A stretch of DNA of 64,000 nt from Halosimplex rubrum (GTDB lineage Archaea; Halobacteriota; Halobacteria; Halobacteriales; Haloarculaceae): positions 2,914,001 to 2,978,000 of the forward strand of contig NZ_CP058910.1 in NCBI RefSeq assembly GCF_013415885.1. Reading direction: 5' to 3'. Positions 1 through 10,383 of this stretch are shown in pieces. The stretch's first letter is position 1. Every line of letters begins with the position of its first letter. The notes under the pieces were generated by a model. The model was not told the DNA's origin. It searched no databases and saw only the letters and a program-made list of their open reading frames with translations. A program made the translations under genes and the position numbers.

Positions 1-226
1 CTCGGTCAGCCGGTCGCAGTAGCCCGTGCCGAGTGGCTGTGCTGACCGAAATCAGGCATCGAAGCCCGGAAAGGGCGTGGATCTGAACGAGAGAAAGCCT
101 TATTCCGGCGTTGTACAAAATGGCAATGATGATCACAACTGACAGGTCGTCTGCGGTCGGAGACTCGGGCCTACGGGCGACTATGACGCAAGAGGATAAA
201 TTCCAACAGACGTGGAGCACGCAGAG

Positions 227-2941
227 ATGACTCATCGTGAATCTCTTCCCATTGATTCGCCCCGGACCACGATTGACCTAGATGGCGATTGGGAGTTCGT
301 CACGGACCCCGATGCAATGGGTGAGGACGCCGAGTGGTCCGAACCCAACGCCGCCTGGCCCGACCGAAGCCGCTCGATCACTGTGCCTCACAGCTGGCAG
401 GAACACGACGACCTGACCGAGTACACGGGTAATGCATGGTACCGCCGGACCGTCGACATCCCGGCTGTCGACGATCGTGACGTGTTCCTGCGGTTCGGCG
501 CTGTCGACTACGAGGCGACAGTTTGGGTCAATGGGACGAGGGTGGGAACGAACCGTGGGGGCTACCTCCCTTTCGAATTCGAGATTTCGGACGCACTCTC
601 GCCGGGCCAGAACCACGTTGCCGTTGCCGTCTCGGACCCGGAAGATCTCTCGGAGATCCCGCACGGCAAGCAGGGCGATCCGTGGTACACCCGAGTCAGC
701 GGGATCTGGCAATCTGTCTCGCTGGATCTACGTCCGCGGACCCGCGTGACTGTCGCGAAGATCACACCCGACCTCATGACAGACACCGCGCACGTCGAAC
801 TCGAAGTTGCGCTCGGTGATGTCGATCCCGCCGGATTAGAATACGTCGTGGAGGCGCGGCATGACGGTGATGTCGTCACCTCGACATACGGCCCGGTCAC
901 AGCCGATGCCTCCGATGTCGCTGATGTCGACCTCGACACCGCGCTCTCGTTCGACGACCCGACGTACTGGTCGCCCGACAATCCAGTGCTGTACGACCTC
1001 GAAGTACGACTCGTGTGTAATGACGAAGTGCTCGACCGCTACGCTGACACCTTCGGACTCAGGTCGTTTAGCGTCGAGGACGGCGAATTCCGCCTGAACG
1101 GTGAGACAATTACGATGCGCGGTGTGCTCGAACAGGGCTATTACCCGCAGACCAACTATCGTCCACCGCACGAGGACACGTTCGAACAGGAGATCCGGAT
1201 CGCGAAGGAACTCGGATTCAACCTCATCAGGAAGCACATCAAACCTGCCCATCCCGCGTTCCTCGCTGAAGCGGACCGACAGGGGATGCTCGTCTGGGAA
1301 GAGCCGGCGAATTCAACTCGATTCACTGAGCGGTCCCGCACGGAACTGGTCGACCAACTCCACGGCCTCATCGCCCGGGACTATAACCGGCCAAGTGTCG
1401 TCGTGTGGTCGCTTTACAACGAGGAGTGGGGAATCGGTCACGAGGACGGCGAGGAGACGCTGTGGACCGACGAGGAGAAGCAGACGTTCCTCGCGGACCT
1501 CTACCGTTCGATCCGCGAGCGTGACGTCACGCGCGTCGTCTGCGACAACTCTGGTTGGGCTCACGTTGCGACGGACATCAACGACTTTCATCGCTACTTC
1601 GTCAGCCCGGACCGCGCAGACCAGTGGGTGGGAGACCTCGACCACATCTGTGCCCACCCGCAGGACAACTACGCCACGACGGAGTTCGACGACGGCGACG
1701 CCCCCGTGGTGATCTCTGAGCTGGGGACATGGGGGCTCGGCGATGTCTCCGCTCTCCGAGATCATTATGGCGGCGACCCGAATTGGTTCGGCCACGAGTT
1801 CCTCACGAACCCCATTAAGCGAGCCGAGGGATTCGATGACCGGTTCACCGAATCGGACCTCGCGGAAGTGTTCGGCGATATGGATTCGCTCGAGAACGCC
1901 TGGCAGTGGCGCCAGTTCGTCTCGATTAAACACCTCATTGAGGAGATCCGTACCCGGCCAACCATCGATGGCTACGTCCTCACGGAGCTGTCTGACATCG
2001 AATGGGAATTCAACGGCATCCTTGACTATCTCCGGAACGAGAAGGTTTTCCACGACGACTTTGCGGCGGTAAACGGCGCGGTGTCGGTCGTCGCTGAGCC
2101 CGCCTCGCACGTCGGATGGAGCGGCGACTCACTCCCAGTCACCCTCACCGTGGTCAACGACTCACAAGAGACGCTCTTCGGGACACTCACATGGTCAGTC
2201 GGCGAGCAGTCGGGCTCTAAGGCGGTTTCAATCCCGGCTCACGAGGTAACCGAGACAACGATACTCGACCTTGCGTACCCGCCTGCGAACCGGGGCGTCG
2301 AGGCGACGACACTCTCGGTTGCGCTTGAGGGGGCCGACCGCGACGTCCGCACATGCGAGCCGATATTCGCGGCCGAACGTGACGCTGTCGTCGCTCCCGA
2401 CGCGAGAGTGTACGCCACGGGCGGATTGGGGTCACGGCTCGCAGGCGGCGGCGTTGACGTCACGCACGACCTTTCGGGCGACGTCGATGTCGCGTTCACC
2501 GACACCGTTACCGCGGAGGCTGACCAGTTCGCAAAACAAGGCGGCGCCCTCGTCCATGTCCCGACAACCGACGGCGAGATGAACACCAACGCGCCCTTTT
2601 CCTACCACGATATCCCACGCCGGGAAAGCTGGCTGGAGACGACGTCGTTGTTCTACCAAGACTCTGACCTGCTGGCCGGGATCTGCGAACCAACTCGGCT
2701 CGGCTGGGAATTCGAGGATCTGTACCCCTACGCCGTCGCCACGGACCTCGACCGCTCCGTGGACCGCGTTCACGTCGGCTACGTCGAGGGGTGGCTCACC
2801 AACTGGAGCAGCCCACTCGTCGTCCGGGGCTACGGCAACGGGTCGATGGCGGCGCTTACCTTCCGCGTCGGGGATGCGTACGGCGATCACCCGGTTGCGA
2901 CTCTACTCTGTAATCGGCTTGTCGACCGGCTGAGTGGCTGA
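227..2941 (+). CDS. Glycoside hydrolase family 2 enzyme (beta-galactosidase/beta-glucuronidase type)
   Basis: GH2 exo-glycosidase of about 904 residues. The order seen is an N-terminal jelly-roll sugar-binding domain (about 15-180), an immunoglobulin-like domain (about 180-290), the TIM barrel (about 290-620) and a C-terminal beta/amidotransferase-like region. The acid/base Glu lies in the motif YNEEWG (Glu399 from this start) and the nucleophile Glu in ISELGTWG (Glu498). No signal peptide is visible, so it should be cytoplasmic. An in-frame GTG at 212 would add five residues. I prefer the ATG at 227 because a TATA-like stretch (194-203) lies 24-33 bases upstream, as expected for a leaderless haloarchaeal transcript. 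With dgoD and arabinofuranosidases nearby, a beta-galactosidase or alpha-L-arabinopyranosidase role is plausible, but the exact substrate cannot be read from the sequence. Confidence 0.9.
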   Translation: MTHRESLPIDSPRTTIDLDGDWEFVTDPDAMGEDAEWSEPNAAWPDRSRSITVPHSWQEHDDLTEYTGNAWYRRTVDIPAVDDRDVFLRFGAVDYEATVWVNGTRVGTNRGGYLPFEFEISDALSPGQNHVAVAVSDPEDLSEIPHGKQGDPWYTRVSGIWQSVSLDLRPRTRVTVAKITPDLMTDTAHVELEVALGDVDPAGLEYVVEARHDGDVVTSTYGPVTADASDVADVDLDTALSFDDPTYWSPDNPVLYDLEVRLVCNDEVLDRYADTFGLRSFSVEDGEFRLNGETITMRGVLEQGYYPQTNYRPPHEDTFEQEIRIAKELGFNLIRKHIKPAHPAFLAEADRQGMLVWEEPANSTRFTERSRTELVDQLHGLIARDYNRPSVVVWSLYNEEWGIGHEDGEETLWTDEEKQTFLADLYRSIRERDVTRVVCDNSGWAHVATDINDFHRYFVSPDRADQWVGDLDHICAHPQDNYATTEFDDGDAPVVISELGTWGLGDVSALRDHYGGDPNWFGHEFLTNPIKRAEGFDDRFTESDLAEVFGDMDSLENAWQWRQFVSIKHLIEEIRTRPTIDGYVLTELSDIEWEFNGILDYLRNEKVFHDDFAAVNGAVSVVAEPASHVGWSGDSLPVTLTVVNDSQETLFGTLTWSVGEQSGSKAVSIPAHEVTETTILDLAYPPANRGVEATTLSVALEGADRDVRTCEPIFAAERDAVVAPDARVYATGGLGSRLAGGGVDVTHDLSGDVDVAFTDTVTAEADQFAKQGGALVHVPTTDGEMNTNAPFSYHDIPRRESWLETTSLFYQDSDLLAGICEPTRLGWEFEDLYPYAVATDLDRSVDRVHVGYVEGWLTNWSSPLVVRGYGNGSMAALTFRVGDAYGDHPVATLLCNRLVDRLSG

Positions 2942-3089
2942 CTGACATAAGCGACGAAGGTGGATCACAGCGTTGTCAGGTCAAGCTATTTCCGTTCCCC
3001 TCTAGGGTGTGCGGTGCCCATGATGCTCAGCCAACCTCAGAATATCGACTGGCTCAACACATTTCAGAACGTAAGGGGGGTACCCCTCA

Positions 3090-4554
3090 TCAGGCGGCGT
3101 TCTTCCAAGGCAACGGGTCGATCGAACCGGAAAGTCGGTTAACGATCCAGTCGGGCAGTTCGTGCTTGACGTCGGCGTAGGCCGGATCGTTCCACAGGTT
3201 GTATGTCTTGGTGGGGTCCTCGGCGAGGTCGTAGAGTACGCCAACATCGGTCCCCGAACGTGGACGAGTTTGTACGGGTCGGCCCTCAGCATTGTCGCTT
3301 ACGCGACGGCCTCATTTTCACCCTCTGTAGTGAGGGACGGTGACGCCCGCCGTTTGCTGAGATGCAGTTCACTGAGGACTGACTCGCGATGGCGATTGAG
3401 CGGTTCGTCGTCATGGAGGCGCGACTAGAGCGATTTTGCTTGCATACCCGGTATGGATCCTCGCCAGCGACTTCGAGTCGCGTGGGTACGAACTCAGCCA
3501 CCTCAATCAGTGCGTCGGTTTCGACGTCAGTTGGAAGTTCCGCAGGCCAGGAGACCACGAGCGGGGCACGGACCGCCGGATCGTAGGAGTAGAGCCCTTT
3601 GATAAATACCGTGGTCACCGAGCATTTCGCCGTGGTCGGACATGAATATCACCAGCGTGTCCTCGCGCTGACCCGTCCGCTCGAGCGCTTCTAACAGCCG
3701 CCCTACCTGATCGTCGATCAGGTCCACCATCGCTCAGTACGCGGCTCGAACGAGTCGGTGGTCCTCGTCGTTCATCTCCGGAAACGGGAATAGGCCGGGC
3801 GTGTTGTATGCGTGGCAGTGGTCCTGGCGCTGGAAGACTGGCTTGTCGTCCAGTTCACCTAGCTCGTAGTTCGGCAGCGGGATTTTGTCCAGACGGTCGG
3901 GGTAGCCTTCGAGGTACTCCCGAGTCGGAAACGGATAGTGCGGGTCGAACATGTTGACTGAGAGCAGCTAGGCCGTGGAAGCTCTCGTTTGCCTCGACAA
4001 ACTCGATCCCCTTCTCGGCGCACTAGGTCGTCTGGTGGTGCCGCGCCACTACCAATGTGGTCACATGTTCTGACTCGCGGATGGGCGTGTGTTCGAACTC
4101 AACATCTCGGCCGGCGACCCACTGGTGGTACTCGTTTGTTGGCCAGCGACATTCAATGCCGTGCAACCAGTGGGACTGGGCGTAGCCATCGTCGATCCAC
4201 CATTCCATCATCGGATTCCCCTCCTCTTTTTCCTGATTGTAGTTCGAGATGTGGAGATTGCCGGACAAACCGCATGTGTACCTACTGTCTGCCAAGTGCG
4301 CAGTGATCAGCGTCTCCTCATTCGGGATCGATTGACCATTCTGTCAGGCTCGTTCGTCTGAGGGTATCGTCCCGTCAAGAGGCTGGCACGGTTCGGTGTA
4401 CAGACCTGACTCTGGCAATAACAACGGTCGAACCGAACGCCATCGTTGCCAATCGATCGACGTTTGGTGTGTCGATGAGGTCGTTTCCGTAGCAATCGAG
4501 TGTGTCGAAGCGTTGTTGATCGGTACAGGCCCATAGGATGTTCGGACGTGTCAT
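3090..4554 (-). pseudogene. Decayed sulfatase (alkaline-phosphatase superfamily), multiple frameshifts
   Basis: Reading the minus strand in shifting frames reconstructs a sulfatase very like the intact one at 22962-24407. It starts with a typical MTRPNILWACTDQQR beginning at 4554. The formylglycine motif CTPNRASLLTGRYP follows (near 4400), then CGLSGNLHIS, the FDPHYPFPTREYLEGYPDRL segment, the metal-binding MSDHGEMLGDHGIY segment (near 3630), and a C-terminal ADPYKLVH ... LYDLAEDP segment in yet another frame ending at 3090. At least four frame changes or stops separate these pieces, so no functional protein can be made. All parts of the family domain are present in order, so decay was by point mutation and small indels rather than deletion. 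In the catalytic motif the usual Ser is Asn (C-T-P-N-R). Confidence 0.85.
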
Positions 4555-4691
4555 CTTACAAGAGGCTGGGCACGATACTACTTCTTAACCGTACTGAAGA
4601 GTAGAACTGACGGATGCCAAACTTAGCGTGAAGAATCAATTAAGTTAGATCGAGTCGGCGGCTCTGGGACGACAGCAAGGGGACCGGGTCG

Positions 4692-5846
4692 CTACCACTC
4701 GGCGACGCTGCCGTCGTCGTGGCGCCAGACCGGGTTGTGCCAGTCGACGTCCTGTTCGGCCGCTTCGCGAACGTAGTCCTCGTCGATCTCGATTCCCAGT
4801 CCCGGACCGTCGGGGACGGCGACGGCGCCGTCCTCGTAGTCGAACACGCCGGGGTCTTCGAGATAGGCCAGTTCGTCCGTGCCCTCGTTGTAATGGATAC
4901 CGAGGCTCTGCTCCTGGATGAGCGCGTTCGGCGCGTTCGCGTCCACCTGGAAACAGGAGGCGAGGGCGATGGGACCGAGCGGACAGTGCGGCGCCAGCGC
5001 CACGTCGTAGGCCTCGGCCATCGCGGCGATCTTCGAGACCTCGGTGATCCCCCCGGCGTGGGACAGATCGGGCTGGATCACGTCGACCGTGCCCTGCTCG
5101 AAGACCTCCTTGAAGTCCCAGCGGGAGTACATCCGCTCGCCGGTCGCGATGGGCGTTGTGGTGTGGTTCGCGACGTGCGGGAGCGCGTCGTTGTTCTCCG
5201 GCAGGACCGGCTCCTCGACGAACATCGGCTCGTAGGGCTCGACGGCCTCGGCGATCCGCTTTGCCATCGACTTGGCGACGCGGCCGTGGAAGTCCAGCCC
5301 GATGTCCACCTCGTCGCCGACGCGCTCGCGGACCGTCCGGACGCGGTCGACGGCCGCCTCCACGGCCGCGGGGTTGTCGACCCGTCGGAGTTCCGGCGTC
5401 GCGTTCATCTTCAGCGCCGTGAGCCCCTCCTCGACGCGCTCTTCCGCGGCGTCGCCCACGTCGGCGGGTCGGTCGCCGCCGATCCACTGGTAGACGCGGA
5501 CGCGGTCGCGGGCCTTCCCGCCGAGCAGTTCGTAGACGGGCGCGCCGAAGTGCTTGCCCTTGATGTCCCACAGCGCCTGGTCGATGCCGGCGATGGCGCT
5601 CATCAGGACGGGGCCCCCACGGTAGAAGCCGCCGCGATACATCGCCTGCCAGTGGTCCTCGATGTCCGCCGGGTCCTCGCCGAGGAGGTAGTTGTCCATC
5701 AGCTCCTCGACGGCCGTCTCGACGGTCTTCGAGCGGCCCTCGACGACGGGTTCGCCCCAGCCGACGGCGCCGTCGCTCGTCTCGACCTTCAGAAAGAGCC
5801 AGCGCGGCGGTACCTCGAACAGTTCGTAGTCGGTGATCGTCGTCAC
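4692..5846 (-). CDS. dgoD: D-galactonate dehydratase, enolase superfamily
   Basis: Converts D-galactonate to 2-dehydro-3-deoxy-D-galactonate. The 384-residue protein matches bacterial DgoD almost end to end. The capping motif PPRWLFLKVET, RGGFYRGGP, the Mg2+ ligands Asp185 (LDFHGR), Glu211 (FVEEPV) and Glu237 (TGERMYSRWD), the catalytic His in LAPHCPLGP, and the C-terminal DDGSVAEW ending are all present. It starts at GTG, and a TATA-like GTTATACT lies about 36-44 bases upstream. It stands alone between two sulfatase pseudogenes. Its partner aldolase survives only as a remnant at 7710-7905, so the pathway must be completed by genes outside this window if it is active. The D-galactose/D-galactonate family assignment is firm. 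Activity on D-fuconate or a related acid is possible. Confidence 0.93.
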   Translation of the reverse strand: MTTITDYELFEVPPRWLFLKVETSDGAVGWGEPVVEGRSKTVETAVEELMDNYLLGEDPADIEDHWQAMYRGGFYRGGPVLMSAIAGIDQALWDIKGKHFGAPVYELLGGKARDRVRVYQWIGGDRPADVGDAAEERVEEGLTALKMNATPELRRVDNPAAVEAAVDRVRTVRERVGDEVDIGLDFHGRVAKSMAKRIAEAVEPYEPMFVEEPVLPENNDALPHVANHTTTPIATGERMYSRWDFKEVFEQGTVDVIQPDLSHAGGITEVSKIAAMAEAYDVALAPHCPLGPIALASCFQVDANAPNALIQEQSLGIHYNEGTDELAYLEDPGVFDYEDGAVAVPDGPGLGIEIDEDYVREAAEQDVDWHNPVWRHDDGSVAEW

Positions 5847-6019
5847 TTGAGTAACCCCGTCACCGACGTGGTTCCGCCGAGAGTATAACTGTTCTGCCCG
5901 CCGATCCCGTAGCGGTATAGGGCCGAGGGAGTCGATGAAGACCAGCCGCCGGTCGCTCGAACATAGAGTTGTACCGGAAGTTTGAGAACGTCACGCTGGC
6001 GGTGCCCGCCAGGTGCTCA

Positions 6020-7167
6020 TTACGGTCGGTCGTCGCTCTCCCAGTAGTCGTGTGGGTTCACTATGGGTGTCGACCTTCTGGAGGAAGTCGAGCGCGTCGA
6101 CCGGGGTTGCCACGTCAGGTGGTCCTCAACCAAGTCGAGGCGGCGCTCGGCGTAGGCCGGTCGTCGTACCTGTCCTCGGTCTCGACGGGGTCAGCCACTA
6201 GGTCGAACAGTCGCCCCCGTCCCGGTCGCCGAACGGGAGCTTCTAGTCGGTCTTCTGGAAGCTGCGGATCGTGCCGTTCACAGCGGGGTACTAGGGCTCC
6301 TCGTCCGGGTCGTCTCGCCTGGACTGTCGGCCGCCATACCCGACTTCCGTGTAGACACTACCGAACTCCCGTCGGGTGCTTGCCGCCGATCACGACCGGC
6401 CACAGGCTCTTCCACTGGACACCCTCGAGGATGGAGGTGCCGACCATCTTGCACAGCGTAGGCATGACGTCAGTGAGGGAGAGGTGTACCGGATGGGCGT
6501 CCTCACTCGTCTCGACACTAGGGCCGTGGAAGAACATCAAGATGCGGATCAGCGACTCCGGCACGCCAGCGGTTTTGCGCATCATCTCGTACTGCCCTAC
6601 GTAGTCGCGGTGGTCCTCGTCGTCCATATCTGCATGTACTAAGAGATCACCGCCGTAGGCACCGTCGTGATCGATGCGCTGGAAGACGGGTTTGTCGTCC
6701 AGTTCGCCGTCTTCGTAGTTCGGGAGCGGGATTTTGTCCAGACGGTCAAGATAGCACTCGAGGTACTCCCGAGGCGGGTCAAACGGGTGATGGGGGTCAA
6801 ACATGTTGACCGAAAACAGCCACGGCTCATCCTTGTCGGCACATTTCTCCATGAAGTCGATCGCTCGTTCCGCACACCACGTGGTCTGGTGATGTTCGGC
6901 AGGCGCGTACGTCTGGACATGGTCGGACCCGTCGACAGGCGTGTGCTCGTACGAGGCACCCTGCTCCCGGAGCCACAGTTGGTACTCGTTAGCGGGCGAG
7001 GGGTGTTGGGAGCCATGGGACCAGTTGAAATTTGCATAGCCATCCTCGATCCACCGTTCCATCATTTTCGGCCTGTCTTCTTTCCTTGGATCGCGTGCCG
7101 AGATGTGAAGTTTACCGGAGAGGCCACATGTGTACCCTTCGTCGGCCATCTGCTTCGTGATCAGTGA
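6020..7167 (-). pseudogene. Sulfatase pseudogene, N-terminus cut off by an IS6 remnant
   Basis: A long open stretch (7167 down to about 6360) encodes sulfatase sequence from ADEGYTCGLSGKLHIS through FDPHHPFDPPREYL and DRLDKIPLPNYEDGELDDKP to TDVMPTLCKMVGTS and SLWPVV. The remainder down to 6020 carries recognisable C-terminal pieces (SVYTEVGYGG, LFDLVADPVETEDRYDD) broken by stops and frame changes. The first 80 or so residues, including the formylglycine CxPxR motif, are missing. At 7167/7168 the sequence changes directly into an IS6 transposase remnant. The metal-binding DHGE segment is also missing after GQYEMMRKTAG, which points to an internal deletion. The gene is therefore dead despite its 270-codon open frame. 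Confidence 0.85.
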
Positions 7168-7709
7168 GTTCAATCGCGCGTTGCGCGCCTGTCTTTGTCG
7201 AATACCGTCGAATTACTCGACGCGCTGGGTGTCTAACGCAGTCGAAAGGCGATCCATGATTGGGTACAGAAAGCCGATCTACAGCCCGAATCGGACCAGT
7301 CTCCAAATCAGGTCACGCTCGACGAGACAGTGATTCGGATCAACAACCAGCAATTCTGATCGTACGCCGCCCAGACCCGCAAACGAACAACTTGCTTCAC
7401 GTTCGGCTCTTTTCGACGACCATGACATCTCTCACCGAGATTTTCCTCCGTGAATTGCAGCAAAAAAATGATGTCGAAACGACACTCTTTCTCGTTGACG
7501 GCGTTCACACCTCCAAACTGCACTGCAACGAGTTGGGCTTCGATTTCAGATGCGTCGCCACGGAAATCGGAACGCTGTCGAACCGATCTTTCGAGAGCTG
7601 AAGCGACGAACGTCGTCGTTCTCGAATTGCTTTAGTCACGTCGACCCAGAAACCGCCGAACCATGGCTTCAAACCTTCGGTCAACGACACAATACTACTA
7701 ACTAAACAC
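7168..7709 (+). pseudogene. Degenerate IS6-family transposase remnant
   Basis: This stretch aligns base for base with the intact IS6-type element at 15004-15691, starting about 35 codons into its transposase. Shared stretches include the segments encoding HDWVQKADLQPE, LDETVIRIN and NRNAVERIFRELKRR. It has several stops and small indels, and ends with the same terminal ACTAACTAAACAC. The left end is missing. The insertion truncated the sulfatase on its left side. Confidence 0.85.
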
Positions 7710-7905
7710 CGCCGCCTTGACGGTTGGCCCGGGCCACGGCGGCGTCTCTCCCGATAACGTCGGCGACTACTTCGACGCCGATGTCGTCGTGGTCGGCGCT
7801 GGATCCGCCATCGTCGACTATCACGCCATCGAACGAAGGGACTGAGACGGTGTTCGCGACTACGTTGCGGAGTTCGTCGCGACCGTTCAGGAAGCACGGC
7901 CGTAG
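7710..7905 (+). pseudogene. C-terminal remnant of a KDPG/KDPGal-type aldolase
   Basis: The frame from 7716 reads TVGPGHGGVSPDNVGDYF, then VVVVGAGSAIVDYHAIERRD, a TGA stop, and DGVRDYVAEFVATVQEARP before a TAG. The GGVSPDNVGDYFDA and GAGSAIVD pieces are the C-terminal phosphate-binding loop and last strand of 2-dehydro-3-deoxy-phosphogluconate/galactonate aldolases (class I TIM barrel). Everything N-terminal, including the Schiff-base Lys, has been lost, and an in-frame stop interrupts the rest. It sits between two IS6 remnants. A 6-phospho-2-dehydro-3-deoxygalactonate aldolase would be the natural partner of dgoD two kilobases away. That link is inference. Confidence 0.72.
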
Positions 7906-7982
7906 GCATCGATCTCGTAGGTGTCCGACAGCAGTTGTCGGTCGGAAGGTGGATCGATTCATATTGCTTCATACATCTTTTA

Positions 7983-8047
7983 CTCGAACACTGCCGGATT
8001 ATGGCTCCAGGCCTACGATTGCTGGTACATTACTGCTAATTAAACAT
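7983..8047 (+). mobile_element. Right-end remnant of a second IS6-type element
   Basis: The bases resemble the last 65 or so bases of the intact IS6 element (encoding the ESWLQTFARWHNATN tail plus the terminal repeat), ending in CTGCTAATTAAACATC against CCACTAACTAAACAC in the intact copy. Similarity is imperfect but collinear. It lies directly upstream of the ABC transporter operon. Confidence 0.55.
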
Positions 8048-8103
8048 CATTGACATACGGCACAACGATTATTATGCTCGGCGGTCCGTATCTCAAAGAC
8101 GCT

Positions 8104-10302
8104 ATGGAGATGAGTCAATCAGGCCCGACGCCGTCGCCAGTGGATAGAGGAGACACGATCTTCGAAGTGGAAGACGTCAGCGTGACGTTTGACATGGATC
8201 GTGGGGCTTCCAAAGTTTTGAACGAAGTCGACATGGACATCTACAGGGGTGAAATCCTCGGGATCGTCGGTGAAAGCGGTAGCGGGAAGTCAATGTTTGC
8301 CTCTGCCCTACTCGACGCCGTTGTCGAACCAGGAGTTCTGTCCGGCGACATCACGTATTTCTCGGAATCAGGGGAATCGGTCAGTGTGACGGAGCTGAGC
8401 GAGCAGAAGCTCAAGAAATATCGATGGGAAGAAGTTTCGATGGTGTTCCAGGGAGCGATGAGCTCGTTCAACCCGACGAAGACAATTCAGGGCCATTTCG
8501 TCGAGACCATACGCGCCCACGATGTCGATAAGGAAACAGGAATGCGCCGAGCGCGGGAACTCCTTTCTGATCTCTATCTCGAGCCTGATCGCGTGCTTGA
8601 CGCTTACCCGCACGAACTCTCTGGCGGGATGAAGCAGCGTGCACTTATCGCTCTCTCGCTCGTTCTTGATCCGCAGGTACTCGTGATGGACGAACCGACC
8701 GCGGCGCTCGATCTTCTTATGCAACGATCGATTTTGCAACTGCTCGAAACAATCAAAGATAAATACGAATTGACGATTGTCTTCATCACCCACGACCTCC
8801 CCCTTGTCGCCGAACTTTCAGACCGGCTCGCCGTCCTGTACGCATTTGAGTTCGCTGAAGTGGGGCCAACTGAGGAAATCGTTACGGGCAGCGGCCATCC
8901 GTATACACGTGCGTTGCTCAATGCAACTCCGAACGTTGATGCCCCAGCTGATGAGATGGAGCCGATTCCAGGATCAAGTCCAGATCCGGTGAATGTCCCG
9001 GAGGGGTGCTCGTATCATCCACGATGTCCGATGTCTCAGAAGAACTGTACCGTAGACGATCCCACCTACTACTCCGTGAGCGACTCCCATGCGGCCAGGT
9101 GTCATTACTGGGACCAAGCAGAGGAAGAAATCCCTCTCCTGACCGCAGAACAGGAGGCAGTCGAATCGACATACGAGGTTCCGGCCGGGCGACAAAGCGG
9201 CGACGTGGTCGTTTCCCTCGACGACTTAGAAGTCTACTTCGAGGAGGAGACCGGGCTGTTCGATATCTTCTCAGACCCTGAAACTGTCCGAGCGGTCGAC
9301 GGCATCGATTTGGACATCCACGAGAGCGAGGTAATCGCGCTGGTCGGCGAGAGTGGCTGCGGGAAAACAACGCTCGGCAAGACCGCGATCGGTGCCCAGA
9401 AACCGACAGGAGGCAGCATCAAGTACCGTGGTCAGGACATCTGGGAGGCAAAGGGGAGTTCAGCCGATGCGGATATCTCATGGGATGAGATCCGGCGCTC
9501 GCTACAAATCATCCATCAGGATCCGGGTAGTTCGCTCAATCCGAACCGAACGGTCATCCGGTCGCTCGATCTCCCACTGAAACATCGAGATAATGATCTC
9601 GGGCCGGCAGATAGAGAAGCACGGATTCTCGGACTGCTAGACCGCGTCGGGATGGCGCCACCAGAGGACTATGCGGAGCGATATCCCCACCAGCTCTCTG
9701 GCGGCGAAAAGCAACGGGTTGCACTCATTCGCGCACTGCTGATGGAACCCGACGTGATCCTTGCTGACGAGGCGATCAGCGCGCTAGATGTCTCACTGCG
9801 TGTCGAGATGATGGACCTGATGATGGAACTCCAAGACCAGTTCCAGACGGCGTTCCTGTTCATTTCTCACGACCTCTCGAATGCGAAGTACATCACTGAG
9901 AAATCGGGCGGTCGCATTGGCGTGATGTATCTCGGACAGATTGTCGAAATCGGGCCTGCAGAGCAGATTATCCGTAATCCACGTCATCCGTACACAAGGG
10001 CGCTTCGATGGGCGACACCGAAGCTACGAAACATGCAGGAAATGTCCGACAGTCCGATCCGGACGATCGATATTCCGGACCCGGTAAATCCACCGAGCGG
10101 CTGCCGGTTCCATACCCGTTGTCCCGAGGCGAGAGAAGTCTGTACGGAGCAAGCGCCGCCTCTGTACCAAGCCGAGGGAAGTGAGGATCAACAGGCCGCA
10201 TGCTTCCGCGAAGATCCTGACCACGAATACTGGAACAGCTCTGAGCTGCCAGCGGTAAAGGAGGATAGTACAACGGCTGAATCAAATACTGCAGACGATT
10301 GA
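8104..10302 (+). CDS. Fused double ATP-binding protein of an oligopeptide/oligosaccharide-type ABC transporter (DppD-DppF fusion)
   Basis: Peripheral ATPase energising import. Two complete ABC domains lie in one chain of about 732 residues. The first has Walker A GESGSGKS, signature LSGGMKQR and Walker B LVMDEPTAAL. The second has GESGCGKTT, LSGGEKQR and ILADEAISALD. Each is followed by the cysteine-rich oligopeptide-transporter C-terminal extension (GCSYHPRCP and GCRFHTRCP). In-frame starts exist at 8050 (TTG), 8074, 8104 and 8110. I chose ATG 8104 because the region before it shows no family similarity. The binding protein and two permeases follow, completing one transporter. Family members carry peptides, nickel or, in archaea, oligosaccharides. 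Given the surrounding hydrolases, oligosaccharide uptake is the likely role (inference). Confidence 0.92.
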   Translation: MEMSQSGPTPSPVDRGDTIFEVEDVSVTFDMDRGASKVLNEVDMDIYRGEILGIVGESGSGKSMFASALLDAVVEPGVLSGDITYFSESGESVSVTELSEQKLKKYRWEEVSMVFQGAMSSFNPTKTIQGHFVETIRAHDVDKETGMRRARELLSDLYLEPDRVLDAYPHELSGGMKQRALIALSLVLDPQVLVMDEPTAALDLLMQRSILQLLETIKDKYELTIVFITHDLPLVAELSDRLAVLYAFEFAEVGPTEEIVTGSGHPYTRALLNATPNVDAPADEMEPIPGSSPDPVNVPEGCSYHPRCPMSQKNCTVDDPTYYSVSDSHAARCHYWDQAEEEIPLLTAEQEAVESTYEVPAGRQSGDVVVSLDDLEVYFEEETGLFDIFSDPETVRAVDGIDLDIHESEVIALVGESGCGKTTLGKTAIGAQKPTGGSIKYRGQDIWEAKGSSADADISWDEIRRSLQIIHQDPGSSLNPNRTVIRSLDLPLKHRDNDLGPADREARILGLLDRVGMAPPEDYAERYPHQLSGGEKQRVALIRALLMEPDVILADEAISALDVSLRVEMMDLMMELQDQFQTAFLFISHDLSNAKYITEKSGGRIGVMYLGQIVEIGPAEQIIRNPRHPYTRALRWATPKLRNMQEMSDSPIRTIDIPDPVNPPSGCRFHTRCPEAREVCTEQAPPLYQAEGSEDQQAACFREDPDHEYWNSSELPAVKEDSTTAESNTADD

Positions 10303-10383
10303 TGGCGTACCGCCAAGTCTGTTTGTAGGTTTGCCTGGATTCTGTCCGCGGTCATTCCTTCACCTAGTGCCAAACATCCTTCA

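Noticed and set aside
4719-5888. 389-codon plus-strand frame over dgoD
   Set aside because: dgoD on the other strand has all catalytic residues; the plus frame is low-complexity shadow.
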